NCBI RefSeq assembly: GCF_001612985.1
Contig: NZ_BDBM01000003.1
Coordinates: 1 to 64,000 of the forward strand
Reading direction: 5' to 3'
Source of the DNA: Nocardia gamkensis NBRC 108242
GTDB taxonomy: Bacteria; Actinomycetota; Actinomycetes; Mycobacteriales; Mycobacteriaceae
DNA: 64,000 nt
Made by a program: the position numbers and the translations under genes. The notes under the pieces were generated by a model that was given only the letters and a program-made list of their open reading frames with translations, did no database searches and was not told the DNA's origin. Positions 44,451 to 52,841 of the stretch are shown piece by piece. How positions within the stretch are numbered: position 1 is the stretch's first letter; the number at the start of each line of letters is the position of its first letter.

Positions 44451-44615
44451 GAACCTGCGCGCAAACGATTGAAACAACCATTGGAGTGGGCATCGAAGTC
44501 GGCTCCGAGCAAGTGCACTCGCCGAGCACCGGCGCAGCGACCGGCGCCCCCCGAGCACCATCCCGGGCAGCGAGAAGTAGCCCGGCGTACGCGCCTGAAG
44601 CTGCAGGCCGGTCCG

Positions 44616-45521
44616 TCATCCGCCACAATCGTCCAACGAATCCGCGGGCGCCCAGCGGCCGAGTGGAGCCACACCGTTCCGGTCCATGAATTCCAGCACG
44701 TCGCGACGCTGGGGTTTGCCGAGCTTCGGATGTAGACGGTCCAGCGCGGCCCATTCATCGGAGCATCCGGTCGCGCCGCGCGGCATCGCCTTGACGATCT
44801 GCAGGCAGATATTGCGAATCTCCGCCCTGTTCTGCATATGTTCGCCGATCCGTGCCGCTTCTCCGAACCGCCCGAGATCGACCAGGTGCACGGCGATCTG
44901 TTTCTGCTTGACTTGCGCGGCCTGCGCCGAGATCGCGATCGCGATCAGATCGTCCAGGCGATCACGAGCGATGAGGGCTCGAACGTCACCGGCCCGCACA
45001 TTGGTGTGATTCGCGGTGACGGTGCGTTTCAGCCGTTCCAGGGTGCGCTCCAGATCAGCTACGGCCTGCCTCTCACGGATGCGCGGAATCTCCTTGACCA
45101 TCTGGTGCGCTACAGGAGTAACACCGGAGGTCGGTTCGCACCCGGTTCGGTCGGCGATGGTGCGAAGAAAGCGGGTCAACGACGAGACGTCGAGCAGGTC
45201 GACAGTTTGGAATGCGCGCATCGGCTCCCACAACTGGTCGACGCCGACCTCGAGGAGCAGCGGTGTCGTCGGCTTACCCTGCATCCAAAAGCATGCCCAC
45301 TCGGCCGAGACCCAAGGGCGGTGCACCGACTCCGGGGTGATGACGGTGAACAATTCGTCACTGTTCTCGATACCCAGCTTGATCTGTTCGATCCACGGGA
45401 GACCGTGCGGCGCGTCGTCGGGGAGGAGGAAGAACTCGACCCCGAGATCGTGTTCCAGCAGGCTGCGCAAGTACCTGACCACTCCGGCGTCGTAGCTCGT
45501 GTGGCTGAGGAATACCCTCAT
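44616..45521 (-). CDS. TIR domain protein
   Basis: A 301-aa protein. Residues 1-130 are a TIR_2-like domain: MRVFLSHTSYDAGVVRYLRS, FFLLPDDAPHGLPW, SDELFTVITPESVHRPWVSA with Glu74 in PWVSAEW at the usual NADase catalytic position, then the LLLEVGVDQLWEPM strand. Residues about 150-280 are helical and rich in Ala/Arg/Gln without a known domain. Bacterial TIR proteins often cleave NAD or make cyclic ADP-ribose signals in phage defence. No Thoeris ThsA-like or Argonaute-like partner is next to it. Confidence 0.85.
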   Translation of the reverse strand: MRVFLSHTSYDAGVVRYLRSLLEHDLGVEFFLLPDDAPHGLPWIEQIKLGIENSDELFTVITPESVHRPWVSAEWACFWMQGKPTTPLLLEVGVDQLWEPMRAFQTVDLLDVSSLTRFLRTIADRTGCEPTSGVTPVAHQMVKEIPRIRERQAVADLERTLERLKRTVTANHTNVRAGDVRALIARDRLDDLIAIAISAQAAQVKQKQIAVHLVDLGRFGEAARIGEHMQNRAEIRNICLQIVKAMPRGATGCSDEWAALDRLHPKLGKPQRRDVLEFMDRNGVAPLGRWAPADSLDDCGG

Positions 45522-45702
45522 TCCGCTCCCCCTGCGCGGTTCGAGCGAGGTATCCCCGAGGCTCGGAAACCCCCCGCATCCTGTTCGATCCGGCTCGCCC
45601 GCTCGGATCGAAGCGAGCCGCGGGATCGCCTCACATCATGACACGAGAGCCGCAGATAGCGATGGAAAGTGCAGACTGTGCCGGGACTTGGTGCCGGAGA
45701 GC

Positions 45703-45909
45703 CTACGAGCTTTTCGGCGATATGGTCCGGTAGGTCCACTCGAATACACGCGCGCGGCCTATCGCGGTATTGCGAAACCGTGGTGTCGGGATGAAGTGCT
45801 CGTAGCCGCCACGATAGGGGATCTTGATTTCGGCGGTCGGCGCAAGCGGCAGAGCGTGTTCGGCCAGACCATCCGGTCCGCCTTCGAGATAGATGTTCAG
45901 TTGTGGCAT
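45703..45909 (-). CDS. Small protein resembling DUF5988
   Basis: A 68-aa protein, MPQLNIYLEGGPDGLAEH at the start, then IKIPYRGGYEHFIPT and FEWTYRT near the end. The LEGGP...PYRGGYEHF...W..RT pattern is what I recall for the DUF5988 family of streptomycetes and relatives. ATG 45909 has a very good GGGAGG site 7 nt upstream. Function unknown; these are often next to specialised-metabolism or regulatory genes. Confidence 0.7.
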   Translation of the reverse strand: MPQLNIYLEGGPDGLAEHALPLAPTAEIKIPYRGGYEHFIPTPRFRNTAIGRARVFEWTYRTISPKSS

Positions 45910-46068
45910 GGCATGCCTCCCGTCGACGAAACAACGCACACGGGCCCTGATTGCCGATACGTCTGGCGGTACGGGGGCATCCCCGGCGCCGGGAAGGCGG
46001 AATCCGGGGATGCCAGGTCGTCTATTCGCGACTCCTTCCGGTTTGCGTGCAGACGTTGTCCGGTGGTC

Positions 46069-46278
46069 TCAGATGCACCAGACCACGCTGCCCAGGGGGA
46101 AGCAGATTGCCACTGATCCCCATCCTGATCCTGTTCCCCCGGCAGGAACGACCGCTGTGGATGTCGAACTGGCGGGCGCCGTTCCAAGAGGGGTGGCCGA
46201 AGCCGCCGGAGCTGCAAGAGTGGCCAGGGGCAAGGCAATAGCGGTTGCGGCGACGAACTTGCTCATTTTGCTGGACAT
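46069..46278 (-). CDS. Small secreted peptide
   Basis: A 69-aa protein with a clear signal peptide (MSSKMSKFVAATAIALPLAT, then APAASA before the probable cleavage). The mature part is about 40 aa, rich in Thr/Ser/Gly, and ends CFPLGSVVWCI with two Cys that could form a disulfide. GAGG lies 8 nt before the ATG inside the palindrome CTCGATATCGAG (46288-46299). No family is recognised. Confidence 0.6.
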   Translation of the reverse strand: MSSKMSKFVAATAIALPLATLAAPAASATPLGTAPASSTSTAVVPAGGTGSGWGSVAICFPLGSVVWCI

Positions 46279-46733
46279 ATTTGTTGCCTCGATATCGAGT
46301 GATTGGTTCGATGCGCGTGCATTCCAGCCGACCAGCGATGTGGTGCCGTCGAACCAACATGACGGCTGGCGGGTGAGCGAAATCTGCCGAGACAGACAAT
46401 GCCCGGCCGCGCCGACGATGACGCGCTTGTTTTGTTCTCGACCCCGACCCGGTTGTTATGGTCTCGCACGGCGAGCGTCAACCGTGCGGCGAAATTGCCG
46501 AACCACACCCTGTGCAGGACGGTCCGGCGCCAAGTCCTGTCGCGATTGCGTCGACCTGGCAGCTTCGACACCGGTACTCCGGCCGAAGCGATGACTTTTT
46601 CCGCGACGATGAGGAAAGGACGTGATTCAACCAGGTTACTGCGATCGGCCGGAAGCCACTAGAGGACGGGATGCGCCAGATGCCGGGAGTCTCCGTTTCG
46701 GGGCCCATCGGCGCCCGGCCGGGTGAGATCCGC
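46279..46733. other. Intergenic stretch with no convincing gene
   Basis: 455 bp between the secreted-peptide start and the stop of a membrane protein gene. Apart from the 12-bp palindrome at 46288-46299 next to the peptide start, nothing is recognised. Confidence 0.5.
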
Positions 46734-47219
46734 TCACCGGGCGAGGCCGACGAGTGTCCGTAGGATCATGAAGACGGCGGCCAGGCCGAAGCAGGCGAGT
46801 CCGACGATCCAGACCGTGAACATCTGCCGCATCGGTATCAGGTTGCCCACCCATCCGGCGTCCAGGTCGGCGATGTCTTGTTGTGTTTCGAATGCCGTGC
46901 CGTGTGCGCCCCAGGTGCCGACCGCGAGTTCGTTCTGTTCGAAACGCTCCAGCCAGAGCACATCCTTACGTGCGGCGAGGCGATGGCTCGCCATCAGCAT
47001 GATCGAAATGACCGACACGTTCAGCGCGAGCAGCGAGGAGGCGATCCGCGCGACGGCGTCGTTGCCTGCTCCCATCGAGATACTGAACAAGAAGGCCTGA
47101 GCTGTGAGGCTGACGGCAGGCACCTGCCAGAGCAGGTTGTCGTGTTGCAGGTGTCGGTCCGCCACCGCCTGATAGAGCATTTTCAATTCGGGCGAATGCC
47201 GCGACGGTGACTCGTTCAT
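46734..47219 (-). CDS. Small membrane protein of unknown function
   Basis: A 161-aa protein. A charged N-terminus (MNESPSRHSPELKMLYQAVA) is followed by hydrophobic segments VPAVSLTAQAFLFSISMG, IASSLLALNVSVISIMLMA and the C-terminal FTVWIVGLACFGLAAVFMIL. Start ATG 47219 overlaps the stop of the next membrane gene (ATGA), so the two are translated together and probably form one complex. The family is not recognised. Confidence 0.75.
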   Translation of the reverse strand: MNESPSRHSPELKMLYQAVADRHLQHDNLLWQVPAVSLTAQAFLFSISMGAGNDAVARIASSLLALNVSVISIMLMASHRLAARKDVLWLERFEQNELAVGTWGAHGTAFETQQDIADLDAGWVGNLIPMRQMFTVWIVGLACFGLAAVFMILRTLVGLAR

Positions 47220-47926
47220 GAAAGCTGCCGCCGAGATTCGCCGCGCTCGTCGCGCTGCTGGTCGATCAGTCCGGCGCGAGCCAGGAGCAAGCCGCTGACC
47301 ACGAGCACCCACACCGGGAACACCAGCGTCACCCACCGGTTCATCTCGCTGGCGACCAGCAGCGCCACAGCGAGCAGGTAGCTGAGACCGACGAGCCAAC
47401 GGGGCATCAGCCTGGTCTTCGCCCAGATCGTCGCGAGCGAGATCATGAATACCGCGGCCATCCGCAACGCGTAGGTCTGGCTCGCCGAAACCACCACCAT
47501 ACGCCCGTAGTTGATCACCTCGGCGCGGGCGCCCTGGTCGGTAACGCTGTCGTTGCTCATCACCAGTCCCGCGGCACCAGCGGTCGCGACGAACATCATC
47601 GCCAGGAAGAGCAGTCCGCTGCCCAAGAATACCGACAGGAAGAACCGGTCTTCATACTGTCCGAACCCGTCGCGCACGACGCCTATGAACCACAGAAAGC
47701 TGATTCCGGCGAAGGGCATCAGGACTGTTGCCGTGGTGATCACGCCGTGCCGATCCTGTAGCCATTGCGTCGAATTCTCGGCATGTTCCGGCATCGTGAT
47801 CCGAATCAAGACCAGCGTTGTACCGAGCAATGCCGCGAAGACCACCCCGGCCAGTGCGGCAGCTCGCGGCGTTGACAATCGACGCAGGGGCGGCGCAGGC
47901 TTGGTGTGTTGCGACGGAGTCGGCAT
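47216..47926 (-). CDS. Six-helix membrane protein of unknown function
   Basis: A 236-aa integral membrane protein: AAALAGVVFAALLGTTLVLI, TVLMPFAGISFLWFIGVV, FLSVFLGSGLLFLAMMFVA, RMAAVFMISLATIWA, WLVGLSYLLAVALLVAS and TLVFPVWVLVVSGLLLA. The N-terminus is Pro/Arg-rich and cytoplasmic. ATG 47926 gives the expected start. Coupled to the 161-aa membrane protein and divergent from the DyP operon. Confidence 0.75.
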   Translation of the reverse strand: MPTPSQHTKPAPPLRRLSTPRAAALAGVVFAALLGTTLVLIRITMPEHAENSTQWLQDRHGVITTATVLMPFAGISFLWFIGVVRDGFGQYEDRFFLSVFLGSGLLFLAMMFVATAGAAGLVMSNDSVTDQGARAEVINYGRMVVVSASQTYALRMAAVFMISLATIWAKTRLMPRWLVGLSYLLAVALLVASEMNRWVTLVFPVWVLVVSGLLLARAGLIDQQRDERGESRRQLS

Positions 47927-48068
47927 GTAGCCATCCTGCCAAAATCGGGTGCCAGCCGACGTAATTTCGCGGGCGCGGCGATGCGAACGCCGGGCCGCGT
48001 CAGGAATCGAAAACGATTTTCGACTTCTGGGCCTCGGCTGGCTCACGCAGCGAAGGTAGGTGCACAAT

Positions 48069-48629
48069 ATGCCGGACGCCGATCGGGACTGGAGCAAACC
48101 AGCGGCGCTGGCCATTCCAGCAGAGGGCTACTTCGAACTGCAGCGCGGCCGATACGGTCCCATATATCCACGAACTCCGGCCTGCTACGGGTTCTCGATC
48201 ATCGCCAAGGTCAAGCCCGGCCGGGAAGAGGCCATCCGCGCGCACGGCAAGCAGATCGAAGACGCGGTAGCCGCAAGCCCGGACGTACTGGCACCGCTGC
48301 GGCTGCACTACCTGCGGTGGCTGCTGTTCGACGTCGGTTTCGGACCGTATTTCCAATATCAGGGCATCTTCGATACCGATTTCGACAAGTACACCGAAGA
48401 CGCCGTCATGCTGTTCACGCAGACCGGTATAGACACCGTTTTCACCAACCTCGAGGGATTCCCGGAGGATTGGAAGGAGAATCCGGATGCGTTCGTCGAA
48501 TTCGTTCGTGAACATCAGTTTCCGAGTTTCCTCGAGTACGGCGAGTACCCTTACGTCAGCACTGAGGAGATCAAGAAGGCGCTGCGGTTGAAGGCGGCGT
48601 TCTCCGACATGCTCGATCAGATGCAGTAA
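48069..48629 (+). CDS. Hypothetical protein, first gene of the DyP operon
   Basis: A 186-aa soluble protein with no clear family. The part ACYGFSIIAKVKPGREEAIR looks like one beta-alpha-beta half of a ferredoxin-like (dimeric alpha-beta barrel) fold, as used by DyP peroxidases and chlorite-dismutase relatives, with FQYQGIFDTDFDKYTEDAVM as a second repeat. ATG 48069 is preceded by GAAGGTAGG. It ends 8 nt before the DyP-like gene, so it may be its partner or a half-barrel accessory. Confidence 0.7.
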   Translation: MPDADRDWSKPAALAIPAEGYFELQRGRYGPIYPRTPACYGFSIIAKVKPGREEAIRAHGKQIEDAVAASPDVLAPLRLHYLRWLLFDVGFGPYFQYQGIFDTDFDKYTEDAVMLFTQTGIDTVFTNLEGFPEDWKENPDAFVEFVREHQFPSFLEYGEYPYVSTEEIKKALRLKAAFSDMLDQMQ

Positions 48630-48637
48630 CCGGCGCC

Positions 48638-49972
48638 ATGCTCGAACTCGACGATATCCAACACATCCTGCTGACCCGCACCCCAGCGGTGACCGGCCGC
48701 TATGAGTTCCTGTCCTTCGACGACCCCGCCGGGGGCCGAGCCTGGTTGACCGCGCTGCTGGACCGGGTGCAGTCGGCCGCGGACGTGTGCGCCACCATGG
48801 ACAGCTCGCAGCGCTGGGTCACACTGGCCTTCACCTGGAACGGGCTGCGGGCGCTCGGGGTGCCGGAGCAAGCGCTTGCCACCTTCCCCGACGAGTTCCG
48901 TGAGGGCATGGCCGCCCGCGCCGACATCCTGGGCGACACCGGCGCCAATCATCCCGACAACTGGGTGGGCGGGCTGGCCGGTGACGACCTGCATGCCATC
49001 GCAATCCTGTTCGCCCGCACCGAGGCCGAACGGCAGCGGTGCACGACCGAACACGAGAAACTGGTGGTCGGCTGTCCGGGTGTGCGCGTGTTGTCGTTTC
49101 TCGATTTGAACGCGACACCGCCGTTCAACTACGCCCACGACCACTTCGGATTCCGCGACCGGTTGTCCCAGCCTGCGATCGAAGGGGCCGGCGAGGACCC
49201 GACCCCCGGCTCTGGCGCGCCGTTGCAGCCCGGTGAATTCATCCTGGGCTACCCCGACGAGGAAGGGCCGCCCCGGGGGCAGCCGCAGCCGGAGATCTTG
49301 TCCCGCAACGGCAGCTACATGGCCTACCGGCGGCTGCAAGAACACGTGGGCGCATTCCGGGACTTCCTGCGCGAGCACGCCGACACCCCCGACGGGCAGG
49401 AACTCCTCGCCGCCAAACTCATGGGCCGGTGGCGCAGCGGCGCCCCGCTCGTGCTTTCGCCGGACCGCGACGACCCCGAGCTGGGTGCGGATCCCTCACG
49501 CAACAACGACTTCAACTATAAAGAGATGGACCCGCACGGTTATGCCGTGCCGCTGGGCGCGCACGCGCGGCGACTCAATCCGCGTGACACCGCGGTGCAT
49601 ATGAACCGGCGCAGGATGATCCGTCGTGGCGCCACCTACGGGTCCGCGCTGCCACCGGACGCCTCCGACGACGGCGCGGACCGAGGTATCGCCGCCTTCA
49701 TCATCTGCGCCAGCCTGGTTCGCCAGTTCGAGTTCGCCCAGAACGTCTGGATGAACGACAAGTCGTTTCACGAACTCGGCAACGAGCACGATCCCATTTG
49801 CGGCACCCAGGACGGCACCCTGGAGTTCACCGTCCCGAAGCGGCCGATCCGCAGGGTGTTCGCGAGCCTGCCCGCGTTCACCACGCTCAAAGGCGGCGCG
49901 TACTTCTTCCTGCCCGGTATCAGCGCCCTGCGCTACCTGGCCGGGCTAGACAGCCCAGAGGTGACCTCATGA
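48638..49972 (+). CDS. DyP-type peroxidase-like protein
   Basis: A 444-aa heme peroxidase-like protein. The C-terminal half of the dimeric ferredoxin fold has AHDHFGFRDRLSQPAIEG: the catalytic Asp174 of the GxxDG motif is kept, but the final Gly is Arg175. The proximal heme His lies in LGAHARRLNPRD. RRRMIRRGATYG follows, as in DyP proteins. No Tat signal is present, so it is cytoplasmic or loads an encapsulin-like cargo route, though no encapsulin gene is nearby. The stop overlaps the third gene by 4 nt. Confidence 0.87.
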   Translation: MLELDDIQHILLTRTPAVTGRYEFLSFDDPAGGRAWLTALLDRVQSAADVCATMDSSQRWVTLAFTWNGLRALGVPEQALATFPDEFREGMAARADILGDTGANHPDNWVGGLAGDDLHAIAILFARTEAERQRCTTEHEKLVVGCPGVRVLSFLDLNATPPFNYAHDHFGFRDRLSQPAIEGAGEDPTPGSGAPLQPGEFILGYPDEEGPPRGQPQPEILSRNGSYMAYRRLQEHVGAFRDFLREHADTPDGQELLAAKLMGRWRSGAPLVLSPDRDDPELGADPSRNNDFNYKEMDPHGYAVPLGAHARRLNPRDTAVHMNRRRMIRRGATYGSALPPDASDDGADRGIAAFIICASLVRQFEFAQNVWMNDKSFHELGNEHDPICGTQDGTLEFTVPKRPIRRVFASLPAFTTLKGGAYFFLPGISALRYLAGLDSPEVTS

Positions 49973-50982
49973 GCGGTCTGCCGACGGCACGCACCTACAA
50001 CCAGAGCCACATGCCGCGCAAGGCCGACGGGCGGCGGCGGATCAGCATCTACTGGACGTGGAGTTACCCGTGGGAAGCCCAACGCGACCCCGCCGAAATC
50101 TACAACCGCTTCTCCACGATGACCGAAGTCCGCAACGCCACGTGGCCGGCCTACGAGACCCCCGACTACGACAGAACGCATTTCCTGCAAGGCATCGCAG
50201 GCACTCTCGAACTGTTCCACCGCTCGACATTGGATTTCCAACGGCTGGCCGGGGAGGCCACCGGTCATCCCGTCGCGGTCTTCCAGCGCATCGACCAAGC
50301 CGGTTACACCCTGCCCATCGACGAACGCATCCTGGCCGACACCGACACCCTGATGATATTCGGGCTCGACCACATCCTCTCCGAACAGCAGGCCGCACCC
50401 GAGGAGAGCGACGCCATCGGTGAGTGGCTGCAACGCGAGGGCACCTGCCTGCTGCTCGCGCCGCACCACGACGTCGGCTTCAGCGACGACAACGCGCAGC
50501 GGCAAATCGAATACCGCCATCACGGCGATCCGCTGGTCCCCCGCCAGCAGCGATTCGGCCAGTACACGCGCTCGCTGATGAAAACGCTCGACGTGCCGAT
50601 CCACAACACCTGGGGCCTACGCCCGGCGGTCGTGAACGGCACCGATCAGATCTCCCCCGTCACCGCCTACCGCGACCTGGACACACCCCGGCTCCTCGAC
50701 CAGGTCACCACATTCAACTTCCATCCCCATCTGCCGCACTACCAACTCACCGCACCCGAAGACGACTCGCTCCGTGTGCTGGCCCGCCAGCGCGTCGACC
50801 CCACCCGCCCCCACCCCTTCACCACCGCGGGCAACACCGAATTCAACGCCCTGATCTGGATGCCGCCCACCGGGCGACGCACCGGCGACATCGTGCTCAT
50901 CGACTCCACCAACTTCACCACGCTCTTCGGCGGCACCGACAGCCTCGAACACCTCTGGCACAACCTCGCCACCATGAAATGA
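49969..50982 (+). CDS. Hypothetical protein with GATase-like region, DyP operon
   Basis: A 337-aa soluble protein coupled to the peroxidase gene by an ATGA overlap. RISIYWTWSYPWEAQRDPAE begins the conserved core. DTLMIFGLDHILSEQQAAPE followed by WLQREGTCLLLAPHHDVGF resembles the class I glutamine-amidotransferase-like/ThuA-like fold, but no Cys nucleophile is evident. His-rich segments (IEYRHHGDPL, FNFHPHLPHYQL) could bind metal or heme. Not a recognised family. Confidence 0.7.
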   Translation: MSGLPTARTYNQSHMPRKADGRRRISIYWTWSYPWEAQRDPAEIYNRFSTMTEVRNATWPAYETPDYDRTHFLQGIAGTLELFHRSTLDFQRLAGEATGHPVAVFQRIDQAGYTLPIDERILADTDTLMIFGLDHILSEQQAAPEESDAIGEWLQREGTCLLLAPHHDVGFSDDNAQRQIEYRHHGDPLVPRQQRFGQYTRSLMKTLDVPIHNTWGLRPAVVNGTDQISPVTAYRDLDTPRLLDQVTTFNFHPHLPHYQLTAPEDDSLRVLARQRVDPTRPHPFTTAGNTEFNALIWMPPTGRRTGDIVLIDSTNFTTLFGGTDSLEHLWHNLATMK

Positions 50983-51009
50983 CCACGACCAGCCCGGCGA
51001 GGAGGCTCG

Positions 51010-51085
51010 TTGTGAACAGCCCGGACGACCCGACAACGGTGGTGCTCCGATACGTCGACGCCTTCAACAACGCCGACCCGTGCAG
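51010..51085 (+). pseudogene. Remnant of a SnoaL-like gene
   Basis: GTG at 51010 opens VNSPDDPTTVVLRYVDAFNN followed by ADP, a normal SnoaL/NTF2-like N-terminus. The frame then runs into non-family sequence (CRYSTECRHMC) with no fold-like continuation. It lies 27 nt after the DyP operon and appears truncated by deletion. The rest up to 51294 holds no recognisable gene. Confidence 0.4.
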
Positions 51086-51294
51086 ATACTCGACGGAATG
51101 TCGCCACATGTGTGGCACGAGCCGACAGCCAGTGAAGATTGGAGGAGGGACGTACAAAAGGAAGGCAGCTGACAGCCTGGGCTCGGGCGAAAGGCGCCTG
51201 ACCGGGGCTGCTCGACGACGATCCTCCGCGACCGGCGCCGGGCCCGGCTGCTCCAGGCGTGGCACGAGTTCGAGGCGGCGGCTGGGCGCGCCGC

Positions 51295-51933
51295 TCAGAG
51301 CTGCGGGATGTCGGGAAGGTCGCCGGAGCTGAGACGCTGCGCGGTCCGCTTGTTCATCCCGAACATGCGCAGGATGCGGTAGGTCATCTCGTCCGACAGC
51401 GCGTCGGCGTCGGCGGACGGGTCGGCATCGAGCAGTTGCAGCAGCCCCAGCATCGCACCACCGGCGGCCATGACAGCCAGGTCCGGATCCATCGGCTCGA
51501 ATCGGCCCGCCTCCTGGGCCGCGCGGATGTCGCGGCGGGCGCGTGGCGCGAGGCCCTCGTCGAGCAGCATCACGGCCATGCCGGAGTTGAGCACCACACG
51601 CACCATCTCCGGGATGCGCCGCTGCAATCGACCGGTCATCCGGAAGCTCACGGCGAACACTTCGGCCGGGTCCTCGTAGAGGGCCACGATCTTGTCGCGC
51701 ATTTCACTGTAGACCTGCAGCGCCGAGCGGACCGCCTCGTCGAAGAGCTGGTCCTTGGACTCGAAATGGTTGTAGAACGAGCCGAATCCCACGTCGGCGG
51801 CCTCGGTGATCTCCTGGATGCTCACCACCGATCGCCCTTCGGACAGGAACTTGCGCGCCGCACCGAGCAGGGCGTTGCGGGTGCGCTCACGGCGGCGATC
51901 GGTGCGGGTACGCACCACTGGTTCGGCAGTCAT
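51295..51933 (-). CDS. TetR family transcriptional regulator
   Basis: A 212-aa TetR protein. The helix-turn-helix is RNALLGAARKFLSEGRSVVS with EADVGFGSFYNHFESKDQLF. The C-terminal domain is typical of actinobacterial TetR_C proteins. It is divergent from the decayed hydroxylase gene at 52170, and two inverted repeats (51967-51980 and 52056-52069) lie between them. It may be the surviving repressor of a lost catabolic or tailoring gene set. Confidence 0.9.
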   Translation of the reverse strand: MTAEPVVRTRTDRRRERTRNALLGAARKFLSEGRSVVSIQEITEAADVGFGSFYNHFESKDQLFDEAVRSALQVYSEMRDKIVALYEDPAEVFAVSFRMTGRLQRRIPEMVRVVLNSGMAVMLLDEGLAPRARRDIRAAQEAGRFEPMDPDLAVMAAGGAMLGLLQLLDADPSADADALSDEMTYRILRMFGMNKRTAQRLSSGDLPDIPQL

Positions 51934-51966
51934 CAGACCTTTCCTGTTCGTTCTAGAGAAATCATA

Positions 51967-51980
51967 ACTGAGGGATCAGT
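51967..51980. promoter_or_regulatory. Inverted repeat upstream of tetR
   Basis: ACTGA-GGGA-TCAGT, 34 bp from the tetR start. It shares ACTGAT-type half sites with the repeat at 52056. Plausible auto-operator. Confidence 0.35.
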
Positions 51981-52032
51981 CAGTTACGATTCGCGAGGCA
52001 AAGCAGGTTCTGATCGAATCCTCAATATCGGG

Positions 52033-52069
52033 TTGACAGATTCCTCCATCGTGACTGATGATTTCATCA
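52033..52069 (+). promoter_or_regulatory. Promoter with operator facing the hydroxylase pseudogene
   Basis: A consensus -35 TTGACA (52033-52038) and a -10-like GATGAT (52057-52062) have an 18-bp spacer. TGATGA-TT-TCATCA (52056-52069) overlaps the -10. A good GGAGG site precedes GTG 52090. The promoter seems intact although the gene it serves is broken. Confidence 0.4.
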
Positions 52070-52169
52070 CTAGAGCTGTGGAGGTGGCCGTGCCAAGCAC
52101 TGACAACGGAGTCGAGGCCGGGCGGATGGTCCGGGTCGGCGACCGCGGCGTGCCGATCGAGGAGGCACC

Positions 52170-52819
52170 GCCGAGCAGACCGCGCTGCGCGGGGTGGAAC
52201 GCCTGTGGCGCTTCCCGGCCCGAAAGGCATCGCCACCGAGCCTCGGTGGATGGATCCGCCAGGCGAAGATCAAGCCCGCCCCGCGCTTCCGCCGCGGCGC
52301 CTAGCTGGGCCTGCCTCGCCCGCTGATCCGCGGAGTTCAGGGCAGACTCGCGCCCCAGCCCGAGATCCGCACGTACCAGGGCAGGCACCAGCGACTCGAC
52401 GACACGCTCGGCCTCGGTTTCGCCGTCCTGGGTTACGGGTCCGACCCACGCCGCGCCTTCTCCCCCGCGGACCTGGACGTTCTGCGCGCCCTCGACACCC
52501 GCTTCGTGACGGTCTACCCGCTGGGCGGCCGCCCGCAGGGCGAACCGGGCGACGGCCGCGGCGACCTCACCGACATCGAAGACCACACCGGCGCGCTGGT
52601 GCGCTGGTTCCGCCGCGCCCGGTTGCGTCCGGGCGGAGTGGTCCTGCTGCGCCCGGACCGGTACGTCTTCGGCACTGCCGAACCGTCCGAGACCGCCGCA
52701 CTGATCGCGCGCTACGGCGTCAACTGCACCTGCCGACCCCGCCGGCCGGGCTCACACAGCCCGCCTCGGTCCGGTTGCCCGAGCCTGCCGCACCGTCGGC
52801 CGAACCCACATCCGCCTAG
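52170..52819 (+). pseudogene. Decayed MhpA-like FAD hydroxylase, C-terminal part
   Basis: In one frame the sequence reads KIKPAPRFRRGA, a TAG stop (52302-52304), then LGLPRPLIRGVQGRLAPQPE, RLDDTLGLGFAVLGYGS and VLLRPDRYVFGTAE. This is the C-terminal third of 3-(3-hydroxyphenyl)propionate hydroxylase-like monooxygenases. Near 52715 the frame shifts and the natural end continues as QLHLPTPPAGLTQPASVRLP to the stop at 52819. The N-terminal FAD motif is missing. A 28-codon open start (VPSTDNGVEAGRMVRVGDRG) at 52090 is in another frame. So there is a deletion, an in-frame stop and a frameshift. Confidence 0.75.
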
Positions 52820-52841
52820 TGCAAGGCGGACAGTTCGGTGC

